From Parahalioglobus pacificus (GTDB lineage: Bacteria > Pseudomonadota > Gammaproteobacteria > Pseudomonadales > Halieaceae), in NCBI RefSeq assembly GCF_014652275.1, contig NZ_BMYM01000001.1, forward strand, positions 1,054,001 to 1,118,000: a stretch of DNA of 64,000 nucleotides, given 5' to 3'. Shown here in pieces: positions 27,791-36,261 of this stretch. A model generated the notes under the pieces. The model searched no databases. It was not told where the DNA came from and saw only the letters and a program-made list of their open reading frames with translations. Made by a program: the position numbers and the translations under genes. Within the stretch, counting starts at the first letter, position 1; each line of letters starts with the position of its first letter.

Positions 27791-28795
27791 CTAAAAGGGC
27801 AGGTCGCTCTCCATCTTCCCGTCCAGTATCAATAACCGCTCATCGAGAATTTCCACCAGCTCATCCCGTGTGTATTTGTGTACGGCACCAGCGTTATATT
27901 GCAGCAAATCGTTCATAATCTTGTGATTGAACAGCTGCGCCTCAAAAGGGTCCGAAGTGACCAAGTAACGCGCATGGGGTGCCTCATCGAACAATGCGCT
28001 CTCGACGGCGGCGGCAACAGGTTCAGGTGTGCTCCATTCGCTACGGTCGATGTCCCCAGCGATCAGGTCTCGACAATATTCAAGATGCTCTCGCATCTGG
28101 TCAACCAAGTAGCGGTACTCACGCCCCTCAGCTAACATGCGCCGGCACCGACTTTCGCCGATCTTGGACGAGAAGCCGCCCGGCTCGATACCGATCGAAT
28201 TTACACCCTCCATGCCAAGTTCTACCGCAAGCGTATCGATCAGGGCCTCTACGGCGTGCTTACTCATCGCATAGTTTCCGTAGCCGGGTAAACCGGCCAG
28301 CTCACCCGAGATAGAGCTTATAGTGACAACGCGGCCGCCTGATTCGATAAGAAGTGGGGCAAATGCCTGAGTCACTCGAATCACACCAAAAACGTTTACT
28401 TCAAACAGCCACCGGGTGGTGTCTAGGTTGGCTTCCAACATCGGATCGAGATGGTTAACACCGGCATTATTTACCAACCCCCAGAGGCCGTACCCAGCAG
28501 CTTCAATCTGTGAAAGCGCCTGGGTCACGTCATCGTCGCTGGTGACATCCAAACGAACGGCTTGAACGTTTTCGATTGCATTGAGCGCGTCGATATCGAC
28601 TTTTTTTCGTGCGCCGGCGAAGACGAGATATCCCTGGCGCGCTAGGCGCTCTGCAGTCACGCGACCGATACCGCTACTAGCGCCCGTAATCAACACGGGA
28701 CGGGCGTCGGTGACTTCTTCAGGAAATTCCGCGTTGGCGGTATACGGGAGCGACGCGGTGAGTAACACGCCGATCATGAATCTTACGCAAAGCAT
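27791..28795 (-). CDS. short-chain dehydrogenase/reductase with an N-terminal signal-like segment
   Basis: This is a 334-residue classical SDR. The cofactor motif is LITGASSGIGRV, the NNAG motif is LVNNAGVNHL, and the catalytic Ser and YxxxK are in ISSISGELAGLPGYGNYAMSK. It starts at 28795, where GAGGA lies eight bases upstream. The N-terminus from there, MIGVLLTASLPYTANAEF, looks like a cleavable export signal. That is unusual for an NAD(P)-dependent enzyme and is the second such case within 4 kb. The catalytic residues are all present. Substrate unknown. Confidence 0.85.
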   Translation of the reverse strand: MLCVRFMIGVLLTASLPYTANAEFPEEVTDARPVLITGASSGIGRVTAERLARQGYLVFAGARKKVDIDALNAIENVQAVRLDVTSDDDVTQALSQIEAAGYGLWGLVNNAGVNHLDPMLEANLDTTRWLFEVNVFGVIRVTQAFAPLLIESGGRVVTISSISGELAGLPGYGNYAMSKHAVEALIDTLAVELGMEGVNSIGIEPGGFSSKIGESRCRRMLAEGREYRYLVDQMREHLEYCRDLIAGDIDRSEWSTPEPVAAAVESALFDEAPHARYLVTSDPFEAQLFNHKIMNDLLQYNAGAVHKYTRDELVEILDERLLILDGKMESDLPF

Positions 28796-29742
28796 CTCAT
28801 TAGTCCTCGAACCGTGAAATCCAAACGCATTCAGTGTAGCAGCTGAGGTCGGGGATGCAGGCTTGCTCAAACAGCCTGTGGATATGTCTGTGCCCACCTC
28901 TTCAATTTAACATAATATATATTATGCGCAGTTGTGGATAATGCGGCGTGGGTCGGCATAGGTGACAAATGGACGAACAAGCAAAGTTCTAAAAATCTCG
29001 GCACGAAAGTGTGAAATTACAAAGAAAGTTGTGAAACAAACGTACAGGTCAAAGGCGCCTGCCAGATGCAATTGAGGTCACAAAAGAGTTGAACCGGCAC
29101 TGTTGCTGAGCTTTCAGATGGGAGCGGATCAAACGAAGTTTCGGTTGTTGCGTTTTCCTAACCGAGAGCACTAGCCAATCTAGTTGGGTTGATTGAGTAT
29201 CGTTCTTCACCTCGAGCGAGATTGGACTCAGGCCGGCTGCAGTGACGCGCTTTATGAGCCCGATATAGATGAAGCTGTCCCTTCTGGGCAAAGGGTCGGC
29301 GGCGAGACGGTTTAGGAGCTATGTAGTCGAATGTAGATAACGAAATATGCCCGATATCGGTGACCGCGAAATTTCGTAAACATGCAACTGTGGAATGGGT
29401 TGATTTCTTACTGTCGAGGCCGCGGTCAATGCAAGTTTGACAAGGCACGGGCGTATTTCAATATCGCGGGGAGACATGCAGGCTTGCGTAACAAAGTTGA
29501 GGCATTGAATCGTGGCTCCTCTATCCAGTGATGGAGTTGCCGCGGACTCGCTGAACGAATACGCGACGGTTAGCTACACCTACAAACCAACTTTGCGCAG
29601 GGGAGTTGGTTTGGGGCGCACCCTGGCTGGGATTGAGGGTCTTGGGGGTGGTCCATTTCAGTGGTGTCCTAGGGCTCCGTCGGGCGGCGCCCTACTCTCT
29701 TCCTGAGCGCAAGTTGGTCTACTTCTCATACTTTCATTGTTG
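28796..29742. other. 947-base gene-poor region
   Basis: This lies between the SDR start and the end of the CBASS operon. Short open frames exist (for example 29512-29706 on +), but none has a credible ribosome site, domain or composition. It contains the perfect palindrome at 28911-28926. The region probably marks the left junction of the defence island, although no repeat or insertion-sequence end was recognised. Confidence 0.5.
28911..28926. promoter_or_regulatory. perfect 16-base AT-rich palindrome, possible operator
   Basis: CATAATATATATTATG is perfectly palindromic and lies 116 bases upstream of the SDR start codon. It has the size and symmetry of a TetR- or GntR-type operator, but no regulator gene is adjacent. 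The role is a guess. Confidence 0.35.
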
Positions 29743-30213
29743 CTATTGCAGTAACAGTGGCTCACAGTTCCCAGATTGGCCATGAATGGATATCCAAAGA
29801 TCCTCCAAATCCCCATTCCCCAAAATGATCATGAGAAAACCCCTTAACTGGTGATCAGATTTATCAAAGATATCTGACATCGTGTGCTTGTCTTGGTTAG
29901 AAGGTCTTGGAAAAGGCTCCGGATGCGTATGCCAGTCTCCGACAAAGTGGAGTCCATCATTAAATGCGGCGTCGATATCTTGTTGCTCCTTTTTCCGGTT
30001 AGGTCTAAATCCGAAACGGGTTCTCAAGTCACGACGATGCGGCCCTGTTGCCATTTCGACGAGCCAGTGCTTATTGCTTCGAAACAACCTCGCGAACAAC
30101 TGCCCTCCAGCTTCCTTATCTTTGACTCTGAGCTGGCGATTCTTGGCGAGGTGATCTAGAACTCCTTTTGAAAGCTCTACGGTGAGGTCTTCATTTTCGG
30201 TTTTAAAAATCAC
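29743..30213 (-). CDS. cap3: CBASS Cap3, JAMM/Mov34-family isopeptidase
   Basis: Cap3 is the deconjugating protease of type II CBASS; it removes the cyclase from its conjugation targets. The 156-residue protein has the complete JAMM zinc site: Glu in EAGGQLFAR (near residue 36) and HxH with Ser and Asp in DWHTHPEPFPRPSNQDKHTMSD (residues 94-115). It is the last gene of a four-gene operon and begins three bases after the cap2 stop. Nothing in the motif is missing, so the enzyme is probably active. Confidence 0.9.
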   Translation of the reverse strand: MIFKTENEDLTVELSKGVLDHLAKNRQLRVKDKEAGGQLFARLFRSNKHWLVEMATGPHRRDLRTRFGFRPNRKKEQQDIDAAFNDGLHFVGDWHTHPEPFPRPSNQDKHTMSDIFDKSDHQLRGFLMIILGNGDLEDLWISIHGQSGNCEPLLLQ

Positions 30214-30216
30214 GCG

Positions 30217-31980
30217 CTAATCCGCACTACACGTGCATCCGGTTTTCCTGGGTAAGAAATTTGCTGTCAAATAGGCACCGCTTTCGGGATGACCGAACCG
30301 CTTAGTCCATTCAGGGTTCCATAACCCCCCGTTTGAATAGACCTGTTGCTTGGGTGCTAGCCAAGTGCGCCACACCGGCGGACAAGATTCGGCGACCAGA
30401 ACTTCAATAGCAAGCTGGGCAACCATCGCGGCGGCCTGTGATAACTCGATGGCGCCATAGACGCTGGTACCCCCGCCACATCCGTCCGGAGTTGGATCGG
30501 ATGACCATAGAGTTGCCGGTATAACCTGCTTACCGACGTCATCAAAGCCGCACCTGAAACAGCCCCTATGTTCATGGACCGCCATGGCATGGGAGGCACA
30601 CGCGTAAGCCTCCATCCACCCAAATAGTACCGGGCAGGCGACTTTCCCTGCTTGACAGAGATCACTGAGTGCGGAGTCGCTGTTCCAATCACCGGTGGTC
30701 GAAATCACAAGATCAGAATCTGAGAATAGATCGTTGTCCAACGTATAGTCTTCTAACCAGCGACGCCCAGCTTGACTGCATTCCCGGATTTGAGGCATGT
30801 GAGCCTTGATCTGCTGCGCCAGGCTGAAGGCTTTATTTCGATTCACGGAACCGGCGCCCAGTTCATGGCGTGCAATGTTCTCCCAGCCAAGATTCTCCGA
30901 GTCGATCAAATGTAACCTGCCAAGTCCCGACTTGGCCAAGAGTTGAGCAACAGATGAACCCAGCGAACCGCAACCGATGATCGTTACTTTCTTGTGCTCT
31001 AGCGACGTGGACGTTGAGGTTCCTATCCTTGATTTCCATGCATCCACATTGACTGTTGAGGAGCGTTCGAGCTTGTAGTGTTGGGCAAGGACTGTCGCCG
31101 GTACCTTTCCTGAACGAAACCCTTTTGCGTAAGGAAAGGCGCCCTGTCTGTGTCCGTGTTGTTCTCTAGCAGGCTTTCTGATGATTGCCCCAAAATGAAC
31201 ATCCGCTCCGATCGACGCTTTCCCCAACAGTAACACCGCGGCGACTGAAGGCTCATCAGACAATAGTTGATCCAATACATTGAGGCCGTCTCTGGAGTGA
31301 TCTCTCACTAGGTTTCTAAGATCGCGACAAGAGCACGGGTAGTGACTAGGCAGTGGAAGGCTATCCAGAGATATTACTGCAGCCTTGTACGTTGTTCGGG
31401 TATCGGTCTTGCTAGTAAGATTTTCCATCCAACTATGCACAGCATGCGAATTTTCCGCGACTAGACAGTAGGCTTTACCATGCCAGGCAGACACTAGCCT
31501 ACTATCCTTGTGCGTCAGGTGAAAACGCAGCTGAGGGGCGTTTGGTTCGAGAGATCTGCGCCAATACGCCTTAAAATCGTCGAGGTAGTCTTCTGTGTTC
31601 AGCCCAGCAGCGTTGTCTTCAATAAGAGAGTGAGCTTCGTTTAAGACATGCCGTATGACAGCGACCGGGTTATCTGTCGCGATCGCAGCACCGTCACCGG
31701 CTAGGCATAGTCGACCACCGCTTTCTACATGTGGCCATGAGAGTGCCTCGTCAGTACCGCCAATAAATACTCTCGGCATCGAGTAGGGAAATTCACGATC
31801 AACTAACAATTGCAGGTGAGAGGTATGTTCCGTCGTGAATGGGAACATCCAACCAGCGGCATACCCTTCAAAAACGCTGAGTTCATGTTCTGACAATTCT
31901 CGCGCGCCGGTATTCTCATCCGCCAGCCATGTCGCAACTGAGGCGATGGCGTGATGGTATTGGTCATCCAGAAACGTCAA
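30217..31980 (-). CDS. cap2: CBASS Cap2, E2-E1 ubiquitin-transfer-like fusion
   Basis: Cap2 primes the CD-NTase by linking its C-terminus to other molecules. The 587-residue protein has an N-terminal E2-like domain (catalytic Cys in ESGGRLCLAGDG, near residue 92) and a ThiF-like E1 adenylation domain. That domain has nucleotide motif IIGCGSLGSSVAQLL near residue 334, the loop DSENLGWENIARHELG, a CFRCGF zinc-type motif and the E1 catalytic Cys in TPDGCGGGTS. It seems to start with TTG inside the end of the CD-NTase gene (TTGA overlap). The only in-frame ATGs are too far inside the E2 domain. Confidence 0.92.
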   Translation of the reverse strand: MTFLDDQYHHAIASVATWLADENTGARELSEHELSVFEGYAAGWMFPFTTEHTSHLQLLVDREFPYSMPRVFIGGTDEALSWPHVESGGRLCLAGDGAAIATDNPVAVIRHVLNEAHSLIEDNAAGLNTEDYLDDFKAYWRRSLEPNAPQLRFHLTHKDSRLVSAWHGKAYCLVAENSHAVHSWMENLTSKTDTRTTYKAAVISLDSLPLPSHYPCSCRDLRNLVRDHSRDGLNVLDQLLSDEPSVAAVLLLGKASIGADVHFGAIIRKPAREQHGHRQGAFPYAKGFRSGKVPATVLAQHYKLERSSTVNVDAWKSRIGTSTSTSLEHKKVTIIGCGSLGSSVAQLLAKSGLGRLHLIDSENLGWENIARHELGAGSVNRNKAFSLAQQIKAHMPQIRECSQAGRRWLEDYTLDNDLFSDSDLVISTTGDWNSDSALSDLCQAGKVACPVLFGWMEAYACASHAMAVHEHRGCFRCGFDDVGKQVIPATLWSSDPTPDGCGGGTSVYGAIELSQAAAMVAQLAIEVLVAESCPPVWRTWLAPKQQVYSNGGLWNPEWTKRFGHPESGAYLTANFLPRKTGCTCSAD

Positions 31981-33023
31981 GGCCTATCAGGCCCTGCGTA
32001 GCGCCCTCCCCCTGTCTTTCTTACGGCTTTATTGGGAGGCTGAGACGTTTGCCCATTACCCGAGCCGTCATCCGGCTGATTTAAGAACCATGTAGTGTTA
32101 AAAAACTTGTTCCACGCGTTCATGGCCTGTTCAAAACTGCAGTCGGAATCATCAAAAATGTCAAGATGTTTCAGATTTTCTGCGAGCTTGCCCCTGAAAA
32201 AACCTGGTCTGCCGTCGGTATCGTTGGTAAGCGTCTCGCCCAGCAATACCGGATGCTCTACCACCTCATTAAAGAGCAGTCTTCGGTGTATGTTTTTCAT
32301 TGTTTGACGTAAAGCGATGTCATCCCGATTAAGGCACGCGTAAAAACTTTCGTGCGCCAATTTCGTCAACATAAACCCCGAGGCAGTGCTCGCTCTCCAC
32401 GAGTCTCGGCTCTTGGCGAACTTTTTCAGTAAGCGGACTATTCGACGAAATTGCCCTCCGTTGTTCTTGGGAGAATCCGGGCTGAGGTCTTGATTAATAG
32501 CCGCAAACCAATGTGTGACCTCGCGAGGGTCTGAGCGTTTCCACGATGAGCTGGCTAGCTCATAGTGCGTCGTCGGTTGTCCTGTCCAGGCATCTTCCAC
32601 TGTGACCACCCTGTAAGCCGGTACATCAATGTGGTGGCCTTCGCTGTAGTAGACCCGCACGCAATTTTTTAGCACGGCCGGCGGCGTTTTAAACTGAGGT
32701 GACGTCTGCAAAGCGTCGCAAACCATTTGCCTTACTTGCAGCGGACTTAGTTCACCACCCTTAGGTCCGTATAGCTTATTGGCATCAAAGTAGACGCCAT
32801 CATCAATATCGTAATCGTTGTTAGTATCCTGGACCATGGTTTTCATAGCGTAGGACCCCTGAGTTTGGCAACCCAGTGGCTGAGGGGCTTTGTTCTGTGC
32901 TAACCCCTCTTTCAGTCGTTTTCTATTGGCGTCCCGCCGTACCTTCATCGCATCGCGGTTGTCAGTACTCAATGTAACCTCGGCGTTGTGGAATCTGGTC
33001 ATTTGTATAGAACTATCGAACAT
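31977..33023 (-). CDS. CBASS CD-NTase (cGAS/DncV-like cyclic nucleotide synthase)
   Basis: This is a 348-residue nucleotidyltransferase that makes the cyclic oligonucleotide alarm signal on phage infection. Active-site marks are QGSYAMKTMV (helical GS motif, near residue 56), NDYDIDDGVYF (the metal-binding Asp pair, near residue 70) and the third Asp in HHIDVPAYR (near residue 132). It is shorter than Vibrio DncV (about 436 residues). The C-terminus is a flexible glycine-rich tail, KTGGGRYAGPDRP, the end that Cap2 would conjugate. It follows capV after 13 bases and overlaps cap2. Confidence 0.9.
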   Translation of the reverse strand: MFDSSIQMTRFHNAEVTLSTDNRDAMKVRRDANRKRLKEGLAQNKAPQPLGCQTQGSYAMKTMVQDTNNDYDIDDGVYFDANKLYGPKGGELSPLQVRQMVCDALQTSPQFKTPPAVLKNCVRVYYSEGHHIDVPAYRVVTVEDAWTGQPTTHYELASSSWKRSDPREVTHWFAAINQDLSPDSPKNNGGQFRRIVRLLKKFAKSRDSWRASTASGFMLTKLAHESFYACLNRDDIALRQTMKNIHRRLLFNEVVEHPVLLGETLTNDTDGRPGFFRGKLAENLKHLDIFDDSDCSFEQAMNAWNKFFNTTWFLNQPDDGSGNGQTSQPPNKAVRKTGGGRYAGPDRP

Positions 33024-33036
33024 AATATTGGGTCAT

Positions 33037-34140
33037 CTAAATGATTGAATTCTCTACTGCAGCGATATCAGAAAACACCTGCAAGATAAGGCGTTTAGTC
33101 TGATCACCAGTAGTTGCTTCACTGATGTTTTGATCCACTGCTCTCGAGGCGAGGCTTACGAGGGCGCTTATTGCCCGCTCAGAGGGGTTATCAAGCGTAA
33201 GATCGCGGGCTATGTTTTCATCCACAAGCGGATCTGAGAGGCGGATATAGCTCACCCCTCCACCAATGTGGTCCGTCAACGCTTTAGCCATGTAGTCATA
33301 AGCCTGTGATTGAGCATCCAGCCCCATTTCGAGCATTCCTATTCCAGCCTTCCAGGCTAGTATGCCGCGATCGGACTCTTCCTCTCTAACTGGAGGAGCC
33401 TTAAAGGGTGGACATGTGCTTACAGAAACAAGCTCAATTGGCGAACCCTCGGGCGCAAAACTCAGAGCTTCTACTAACGCCACCATTACTGGGTTGTTTG
33501 CCCAGAGGCCACCGTCAACAAACCAGTTATGGTTTTCAGTAGGGCTGTTTGGGTCCTTGACTTTATGCAGGGGAAACATAACTGGTGCGGAAGCCGAGGA
33601 CATACATACGTCAACAAGCCTATAGTCGTTGTCTCGTTGAAGCCGATTATTTGTATTGTCGTGGGGTGTCTTATACACCCGGGCCTTTCGCGTCTCTGCA
33701 TCAATGGTGGGTACGCATAATGCAATACCCCTTCGCTCGTACATCTCTCCTATAGTTTCTTCTCTGAGCACTTTATATAGTGCGCTGTTGAGGGCATCCT
33801 CGGAACCTGAGGACTTAGACCTGTGCGCCCACAACCACCTATAGAATTTCACTCCAGAGGGAGGTGTGGGTGTCGGGGCGGGAAATATTTCTTTAGCTCG
33901 TGCTTGATAGAGCTGAATGACTTCTTCAAGGGGTCTTCCTGCTGCAAGTGCGACCGCCAATATTGCCCCGGTGCTCGTCCCGACGATCATATTGAAAGCG
34001 CTTCCGATATCTAAATTTTCTTCAACGTCGCTCCCATTTGATCGGGCAACTCTTTGGGCTAAGCCATGCAATAGACAAGCAGAATAGAGTCCCCTTACGC
34101 CTCCGCCGTCAATTGACAGAACCCTATACGGCTTTGTCAT
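33037..34140 (-). CDS. capV: CBASS effector CapV, patatin-like phospholipase
   Basis: CapV is the killing effector: binding of the cyclic nucleotide turns on phospholipase activity, which degrades the inner membrane and aborts infection. The 367-residue protein carries the patatin signatures: oxyanion loop IDGGGVRGLYS (near residue 9), nucleophile elbow GTSTGAILAV and catalytic DGGLWANNPV. The start at 34140 was chosen because GGAGGGT lies just upstream; an in-frame ATG at 34188 is less likely. First gene of the operon capV, CD-NTase, cap2, cap3. No transmembrane segment, so it acts from the cytoplasmic face. Confidence 0.92.
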   Translation of the reverse strand: MTKPYRVLSIDGGGVRGLYSACLLHGLAQRVARSNGSDVEENLDIGSAFNMIVGTSTGAILAVALAAGRPLEEVIQLYQARAKEIFPAPTPTPPSGVKFYRWLWAHRSKSSGSEDALNSALYKVLREETIGEMYERRGIALCVPTIDAETRKARVYKTPHDNTNNRLQRDNDYRLVDVCMSSASAPVMFPLHKVKDPNSPTENHNWFVDGGLWANNPVMVALVEALSFAPEGSPIELVSVSTCPPFKAPPVREEESDRGILAWKAGIGMLEMGLDAQSQAYDYMAKALTDHIGGGVSYIRLSDPLVDENIARDLTLDNPSERAISALVSLASRAVDQNISEATTGDQTKRLILQVFSDIAAVENSII

Positions 34141-34359
34141 GTAGCCACCCTCCACTGTGTCAAGATTAACTTCGCTTACTATCCTCAACTATGTAATCGC
34201 GAGTCGAGTCATTATCCTAAACCTGAAGCACCGCTTGTGTTACCGAGACAGCTAGGTGGCAAGGCTTGCTAGTAGGTTCGGGTCACACATTGCAATCACT
34301 CAAGTTAGTGAGAGACGTTGCAGCATTGACCCAAAGCAGCAATTTTTGACCCACCCGAC

Positions 34360-35094
34360 TCAGTGAAAATCTACCCCTTCCAAGAAGTGGCTAGCGTCTG
34401 AGATCAGCACATTGGTATAGATCTCCGTGCACTGAACACTGGAGTGCCCTAGCAACTGGCTAATGTACTTTAAGGGCCGGCCATGCAGAAGCAGATGAAT
34501 CGCAAAGGAATGCCGGAAGGTGTGCGAGTGAACGCTGAAAGGCGCACCGCCCAAAGACTCCACGAGTCGATTGATCCGGTTGTTCACGGTCTGCCGGGTA
34601 ATCGGGAAGATGCGCTCTGTGCTGCGGAAGCGCCCTGCCCGGATATGCGTCTGAATGCGATCCAGCAGTATGGGGTCTTTGAGTGGGATATGCCTCACCT
34701 TGGACCGCGCTTGCGCCCGCTTGGACGGCCGCCCAGCCCCTTGTTTGAGCGTTTTCAACCGGACTAAGACATCGTAGCCATCGTTACTAAAGCTAGCGGG
34801 TGTTAGTGAGAGAACTTCAGACACCCTCCCCCCGACCGTCCACATCAAATCCAGAATCAATCGTTGCTGCGGGTTGTGCTCATTATTGAGCAATTTCACC
34901 ACTTCGGGCTTTAAAAGGTACGCCGGCATCTCATCGACGGTCTCTAAGACGTAGGGGCGCTTTGCGATTAATCGATCCCAATCAATATGAACCGAGTTAA
35001 TTGGAAACGCATTTGCGACCACGGGCCGTTCTTGGAACAGCTTTTCACGGGCCTGCGGTGAAAATACATTACGAGTCGGGTAAAAATTGTCCAT
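34360..35094 (-). CDS. tyrosine recombinase/site-specific integrase
   Basis: This is a 244-residue integrase-type recombinase with the full catalytic set: Arg in TVGGRVSEVL (near residue 89), His-x-x-Arg in SHTFRHSFAIHLLLHG, the LLGHSS His, and the Tyr nucleophile in TEIYTNVL near the C-terminus. It is short at the N-terminus compared with phage integrases. It is divergent from tnsA, separated by 435 bases, and sits between the CBASS operon and the Tn7-like genes. It could be part of the transposon or the mark of a separate insertion. It is not an integron integrase: the extra IntI domain is absent. Confidence 0.88.
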   Translation of the reverse strand: MDNFYPTRNVFSPQAREKLFQERPVVANAFPINSVHIDWDRLIAKRPYVLETVDEMPAYLLKPEVVKLLNNEHNPQQRLILDLMWTVGGRVSEVLSLTPASFSNDGYDVLVRLKTLKQGAGRPSKRAQARSKVRHIPLKDPILLDRIQTHIRAGRFRSTERIFPITRQTVNNRINRLVESLGGAPFSVHSHTFRHSFAIHLLLHGRPLKYISQLLGHSSVQCTEIYTNVLISDASHFLEGVDFH

Positions 35095-35529
35095 TTAACA
35101 TGAAGTTTTGGAAATGCAGTGATTAGAAAATAGTTGATGTATGGGATCTGTCAATCTCAGATACACGCAAAAGCAAGCCTAAAGCGCCGATTCGTGCTTC
35201 TTACCAAAATATAGAAAAATGGAAAGATTCGCGCACAATTAGGAAGTCATGAACTTCCTCCCCGAAAAACGAACTGCGATAAAAAGCCACCCGCTCATTC
35301 CAAAATAGTCTTAAAAACTCGGGCAGCTTTGGTCACGTATTGCCCTCTGAAACCATCACCTCATGCCCGCTGTTAGATTCTATTGGCTTTTCGGGGGTTG
35401 CCGCTGGTATCAAATAAAATCCATTAACACTTTCCTCAAGTGCCGACTGTAGGCTGACGATATAGACACCCGTTTGAGTTGAAATGTGCCTAAGTCCGAC
35501 TGGAAAAGGGCCGATCCGTTGTCTATCTG
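35095..35529. other. divergent control region and possible Tn7-like right end upstream of tnsA
   Basis: This is a 435-base gap between the recombinase and tnsA. It holds the recombinase promoter, a 19-base inverted repeat (AGGAAGT-CATGA-ACTTCCT, 35241-35259) and an imperfect direct repeat AAGTGCCGACTG (35438-35449) and AAGTCCGACTG (35492-35502). In Tn7-like elements this is where transposase-binding repeats of the right end sit, so the repeats are candidates. No clear TGT/ACA terminus was found. Confidence 0.35.
35127..35154 (-). promoter_or_regulatory. candidate sigma-70 promoter for the tyrosine recombinase gene
   Basis: On the - strand a perfect -35 box TTGACA (35154-35149) is followed after 16 bases by TATTTT (35132-35127), four of six matches to the -10 consensus. 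The recombinase ATG is about 33 bases downstream. Seen directly; activity is inferred. Confidence 0.5.
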
Positions 35530-36261
35530 ATGAGGTCTATCGAATCACGCGGGGGGCCAAAGGTGTCTCAAAGAAAGCGAACGCCATTGGTGCGCTGGGA
35601 AGGTTCTGAGGCTAAGCACCCCATACAACACACCGCGACTGCCGGATTTAGGAAGGCCTGTGATCTGCGAATCATGCGCACGATCAAACATGCCGCCTTG
35701 TCCGAATTTCATTCCGCCGCTGAATACCTGCAAGCTGGCTTGTCTGAGGGTGATCTCAACATTACGGCTTACGTCCCTCAGCCGTATCGGCTAAGAGTGG
35801 GTAATCGTCTCTATACCCCCGACCTCTATGTGTTGTACCGCGATCACCGGAGCGCGGTGATAGAGATCAAGCCTGAGGCGCACCGTGAGGCGGTGCCGAT
35901 CGAAGCACTGCAGCAATTTTTCCGTCAGTACGGTATGGCCTTTGAAGTTTGGACTAACGAGGCGATCTTCTCACGCGCCGCTGAGGCCAGAAATTGGCTG
36001 CATATCGTTGGGCTATTGAACGCCGCTAGGTGGCTGGATGTCGATGCAGAGCGAAGACAATTGGCTGAAAGCACACAATGCATGGATGAGTCGGGCATTC
36101 CACTGCACGCGCTGGTCGAGGTATCGCGGGATGAAAAGCAATGGCGAATGCTAATTGCCCTCCTGAGAGCGTTGCATGACGGCCACCTCTGCGCTGACCT
36201 TAAAGTGCAGCCGATGGACTGGAATACGAGGATTTTTCATGGCCCCTATCACGTGGCGTGA
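35530..36261 (+). CDS. tnsA: TnsA-like transposon endonuclease
   Basis: TnsA cuts the 5' strands at the ends of Tn7-type elements so that they move by cut-and-paste. The 243-residue protein has the restriction-endonuclease-like core: Glu in ALSEFHSAAEYL (residue 59 or 65), Asp98 in LYTPDLYVLY and the Glu112-x-Lys114 pair in VIEIKPE. A C-terminal domain that would contact TnsC follows (about residues 150-243). The first gene of tnsA-tnsB-tnsC-tniQ. Its end overlaps tnsB by 23 bases. The catalytic set looks intact. Confidence 0.9.
   Translation: MRSIESRGGPKVSQRKRTPLVRWEGSEAKHPIQHTATAGFRKACDLRIMRTIKHAALSEFHSAAEYLQAGLSEGDLNITAYVPQPYRLRVGNRLYTPDLYVLYRDHRSAVIEIKPEAHREAVPIEALQQFFRQYGMAFEVWTNEAIFSRAAEARNWLHIVGLLNAARWLDVDAERRQLAESTQCMDESGIPLHALVEVSRDEKQWRMLIALLRALHDGHLCADLKVQPMDWNTRIFHGPYHVA

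Noticed and set aside
29512-29706. 64-residue + frame before the CBASS operon
   Set aside because: Glycine-rich, no ribosome site, no recognisable domain.
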